A stretch of 64,000 nt of DNA from Pseudomicrostroma phylloplanum (lineage: Eukaryota > Basidiomycota > Exobasidiomycetes > Microstromatales). This document shows, piece by piece, positions 62,535-64,000 of the stretch (position 1 is its first letter; each line of letters begins with the position of its first letter). A model generated the notes under the pieces. That model saw only the letters and a program-made list of their open reading frames with translations, did no database searches and was not told the origin of the DNA. The stretch spans positions 372,001-436,000 of the forward strand of contig BCHS01000008.1 in assembly GCA_039545275.1 (NCBI GenBank), written 5' to 3'. The position numbers and the translations under genes were made by a program.

Positions 62535-63098
62535 ACGCATCGTTGGAGCCTCAGCATCTTTGTGGTTTTCTCGAGTGTTATACATTGCACGTTACCTTCC
62601 ATCGGCTGATGTAGTCTTGTGACTTTCGTTGGGGACCTATAGGGACGCACTCTTGCCTAGACGAAGTCACATGACGTGGTGACTACGACGAAACCTTCAC
62701 CTTCTCTTCGTCCGCCCTTCCTACCATCTCTCCATCATGTACTTTGACTCTCTTTCTCATCACCCCGACCAGCACCCATTTCCGGCCACTTGGCCATCTC
62801 GACTCTAGCTTGTTTGTGCTTCATCCTACTTCAGAAGCCTCTCTTTGCGAAGATCAATCGAAAACAGAATCAGCAGAAATCCCGCTGTGTGCCTCGGTCC
62901 GAGTGCTCGAGATGTGTGCCAAAGGGCTCTTCAAATCTGCCCGCCCTGCTGGGGAAAAGCGGCTAAAATTGCCCGAAGACCGAGAAACGCGACGAGGTGG
63001 AGGAGACATCGGGGACCTTGGAAACTCGTTTTCTAATCTAGATTGCCCTCTTTGCGGCACAATATCTCTCTTCTTTCTCTCAACGCACACCATCTATC
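62535..63098. other. Intergenic region, 0.56 kb
   Basis: 3' flank of RPL16 and promoter of the dehydrogenase gene. No gene, RNA or repeat is recognised. Confidence 0.6.
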
Positions 63099-64000
63099 AT
63101 GCTTCGAACCACTCTACAGCCACTCGCCAAAGGCATTGGTGCTCAGACTGTGCTGCGCCAGTCTAGCAAGCTCGCAGCCAGCAGCCGCGTCCTGCCCCAT
63201 CTCGCAGCACCCTTTTCCACCTCTTCATCGATGGCCTCGACCAAGAAGGCCGACAGGGTGCCGCACATCGATGAGAAGATCAAGACAGAGTACCCAAACA
63301 TGAGCGGACCACAGCACACTACTGGTCCTGAGTTCTACACGGGCGATGAAGGTGTGCACGGACTGAGGACCCTCAAGAGCTTCTCTATGGTGAGCACCCG
63401 CTAGAAACGATGCCAGATCTACAGCTGGTCAGAGAGGCAGACACTGACCTACTTGTCTTGGACTTGAATAGGTCGGGAAGGTGTGTGTGGTCACTGGAGG
63501 AGCCCGTGGACTAGGAAACCTGATGGGCCGAGCCCTCGTTGAGTCTGGCTGCAACCAGCTGGCTATCCTCGACCTGGACAAGGACGATTCTCAGGGCGCT
63601 GCCGACGAGATGGTCAAGTGGCTCGAAGGCACAGGCGGTGTCGAGGCGGGATCTCTTGACATCAGAGGGTTCGCTTGCGATGTCTCGAATGAGGAGAGCG
63701 TAAAGAAGGCCTTCAATGATGTCAAGTCGGCCTTTGGCAAAGTGCACGCCGTGATCAACTCGGCTGGTATCGTAGAGAACTACCCTGCTCTTGAGTACCC
63801 GACAGAAAGGCTTCTCAAGGTGAGTGACGGCATGGAGTCGGCTGTAGATAACAAGAACCGTCTCTGACGTCGACTTTGCGCCGATCTGTTGCTCAGCTGT
63901 ACGGCATCAACGTCTTTGGCTCTCACTTCGTCTCTCGAGAGGCCGCCAAGCACATGATCGCCGATGACGTCAAGGGAAGCATCATCTTGGTCGCCTCCAT
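63099..64000 (+). CDS. Short-chain dehydrogenase/reductase, 5' part (cut by window end)
   Basis: Exons 63099-63389, 63472-63819 and 63897-64000 are visible, and the gene continues past the right edge. Introns of 82 and 77 bp have GTGAG donors. The first ~50 residues (MLRTTLQPLAKGIGAQTVLR..., Ser/Arg/Ala-rich, no acids) look like a mitochondrial presequence. The Rossmann core begins at VGKVCVVTGGARGLGN with the TGxxxGxG cofactor motif; NSAG, the usual NNAG-type motif, and the LYGINVFGSHFVSREAAK helix follow. The catalytic Ser-Tyr-Lys lies beyond the window. The sequence resembles fungal sorbose-reductase or arabinitol-dehydrogenase SDRs, but the substrate cannot be assigned. Confidence 0.88.

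Overview
This window is nuclear DNA from a fungus, most likely a basidiomycete. The DNA is GC-rich and gene-dense. Most introns are 70-120 bp with GTGAGT-type donors, and both strands carry compact housekeeping genes. The gene set (ERG6, CLU1, acyl-CoA oxidase, PEX5, ISA2, LAG1/LAC1, GPI2, BEM2-type RhoGAP, UBP8) is fungal. A yeast-like Ustilaginomycotina lineage is my guess; the sequence I can read does not prove it. I saw no transposons, CRISPR arrays, rRNA, convincing tRNAs, integrated viruses or a secondary-metabolite cluster.

Layout. 1-12.3 kb: the 3' part of a Ser/Gln-rich protein gene, then a 2,629-residue BEM2-like polarity protein. 13-21.5 kb: a cyclase-family protein, ERG6 sterol methyltransferase, an alpha/beta-hydrolase-fold protein that lacks its nucleophile serine (minus strand), and a JmjC oxygenase split by a very large acidic insert. 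22-29.5 kb: CLU1 (mitochondrial mRNA/organisation factor) convergent with a peroxisomal acyl-CoA oxidase. 30-41.5 kb: a small acidic protein, the SAGA deubiquitinase UBP8, a single-pass membrane protein with a Ser/Thr-rich ectodomain, an unknown nuclear-type protein, and a SNAPC3/SNAP50-like protein. 41.7-48 kb: RIO2 kinase, an AlkB-type demethylase with a probable GC-AG intron, and indoleamine 2,3-dioxygenase. 48-55 kb: PEX5 divergent from ISA2, DBP6 helicase, and a 78-residue membrane protein. 56-64 kb: ceramide synthase divergent from GPI2, a YjlB-like cupin, a divergent RPL32/RPL16 pair, and a truncated short-chain dehydrogenase.

Most genes are independent housekeeping functions. Loose links are peroxisome biology (acyl-CoA oxidase and its likely import receptor PEX5), membrane lipids (ERG6, LAG1, GPI2) and ribosome production (RIO2, DBP6, RPL32, RPL16).

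I worked out the splice structures by hand from reading frames, splice-site consensus and expected protein motifs; exon limits are in the evidence fields. I found no clearly new multi-gene system. The most unusual signals are low-complexity inserts inside catalytic domains (JmjC protein, RIO2, UBP8), a fungal SNAP50-like protein, the GC-AG intron, and the hydrolase whose nucleophile position is glycine.
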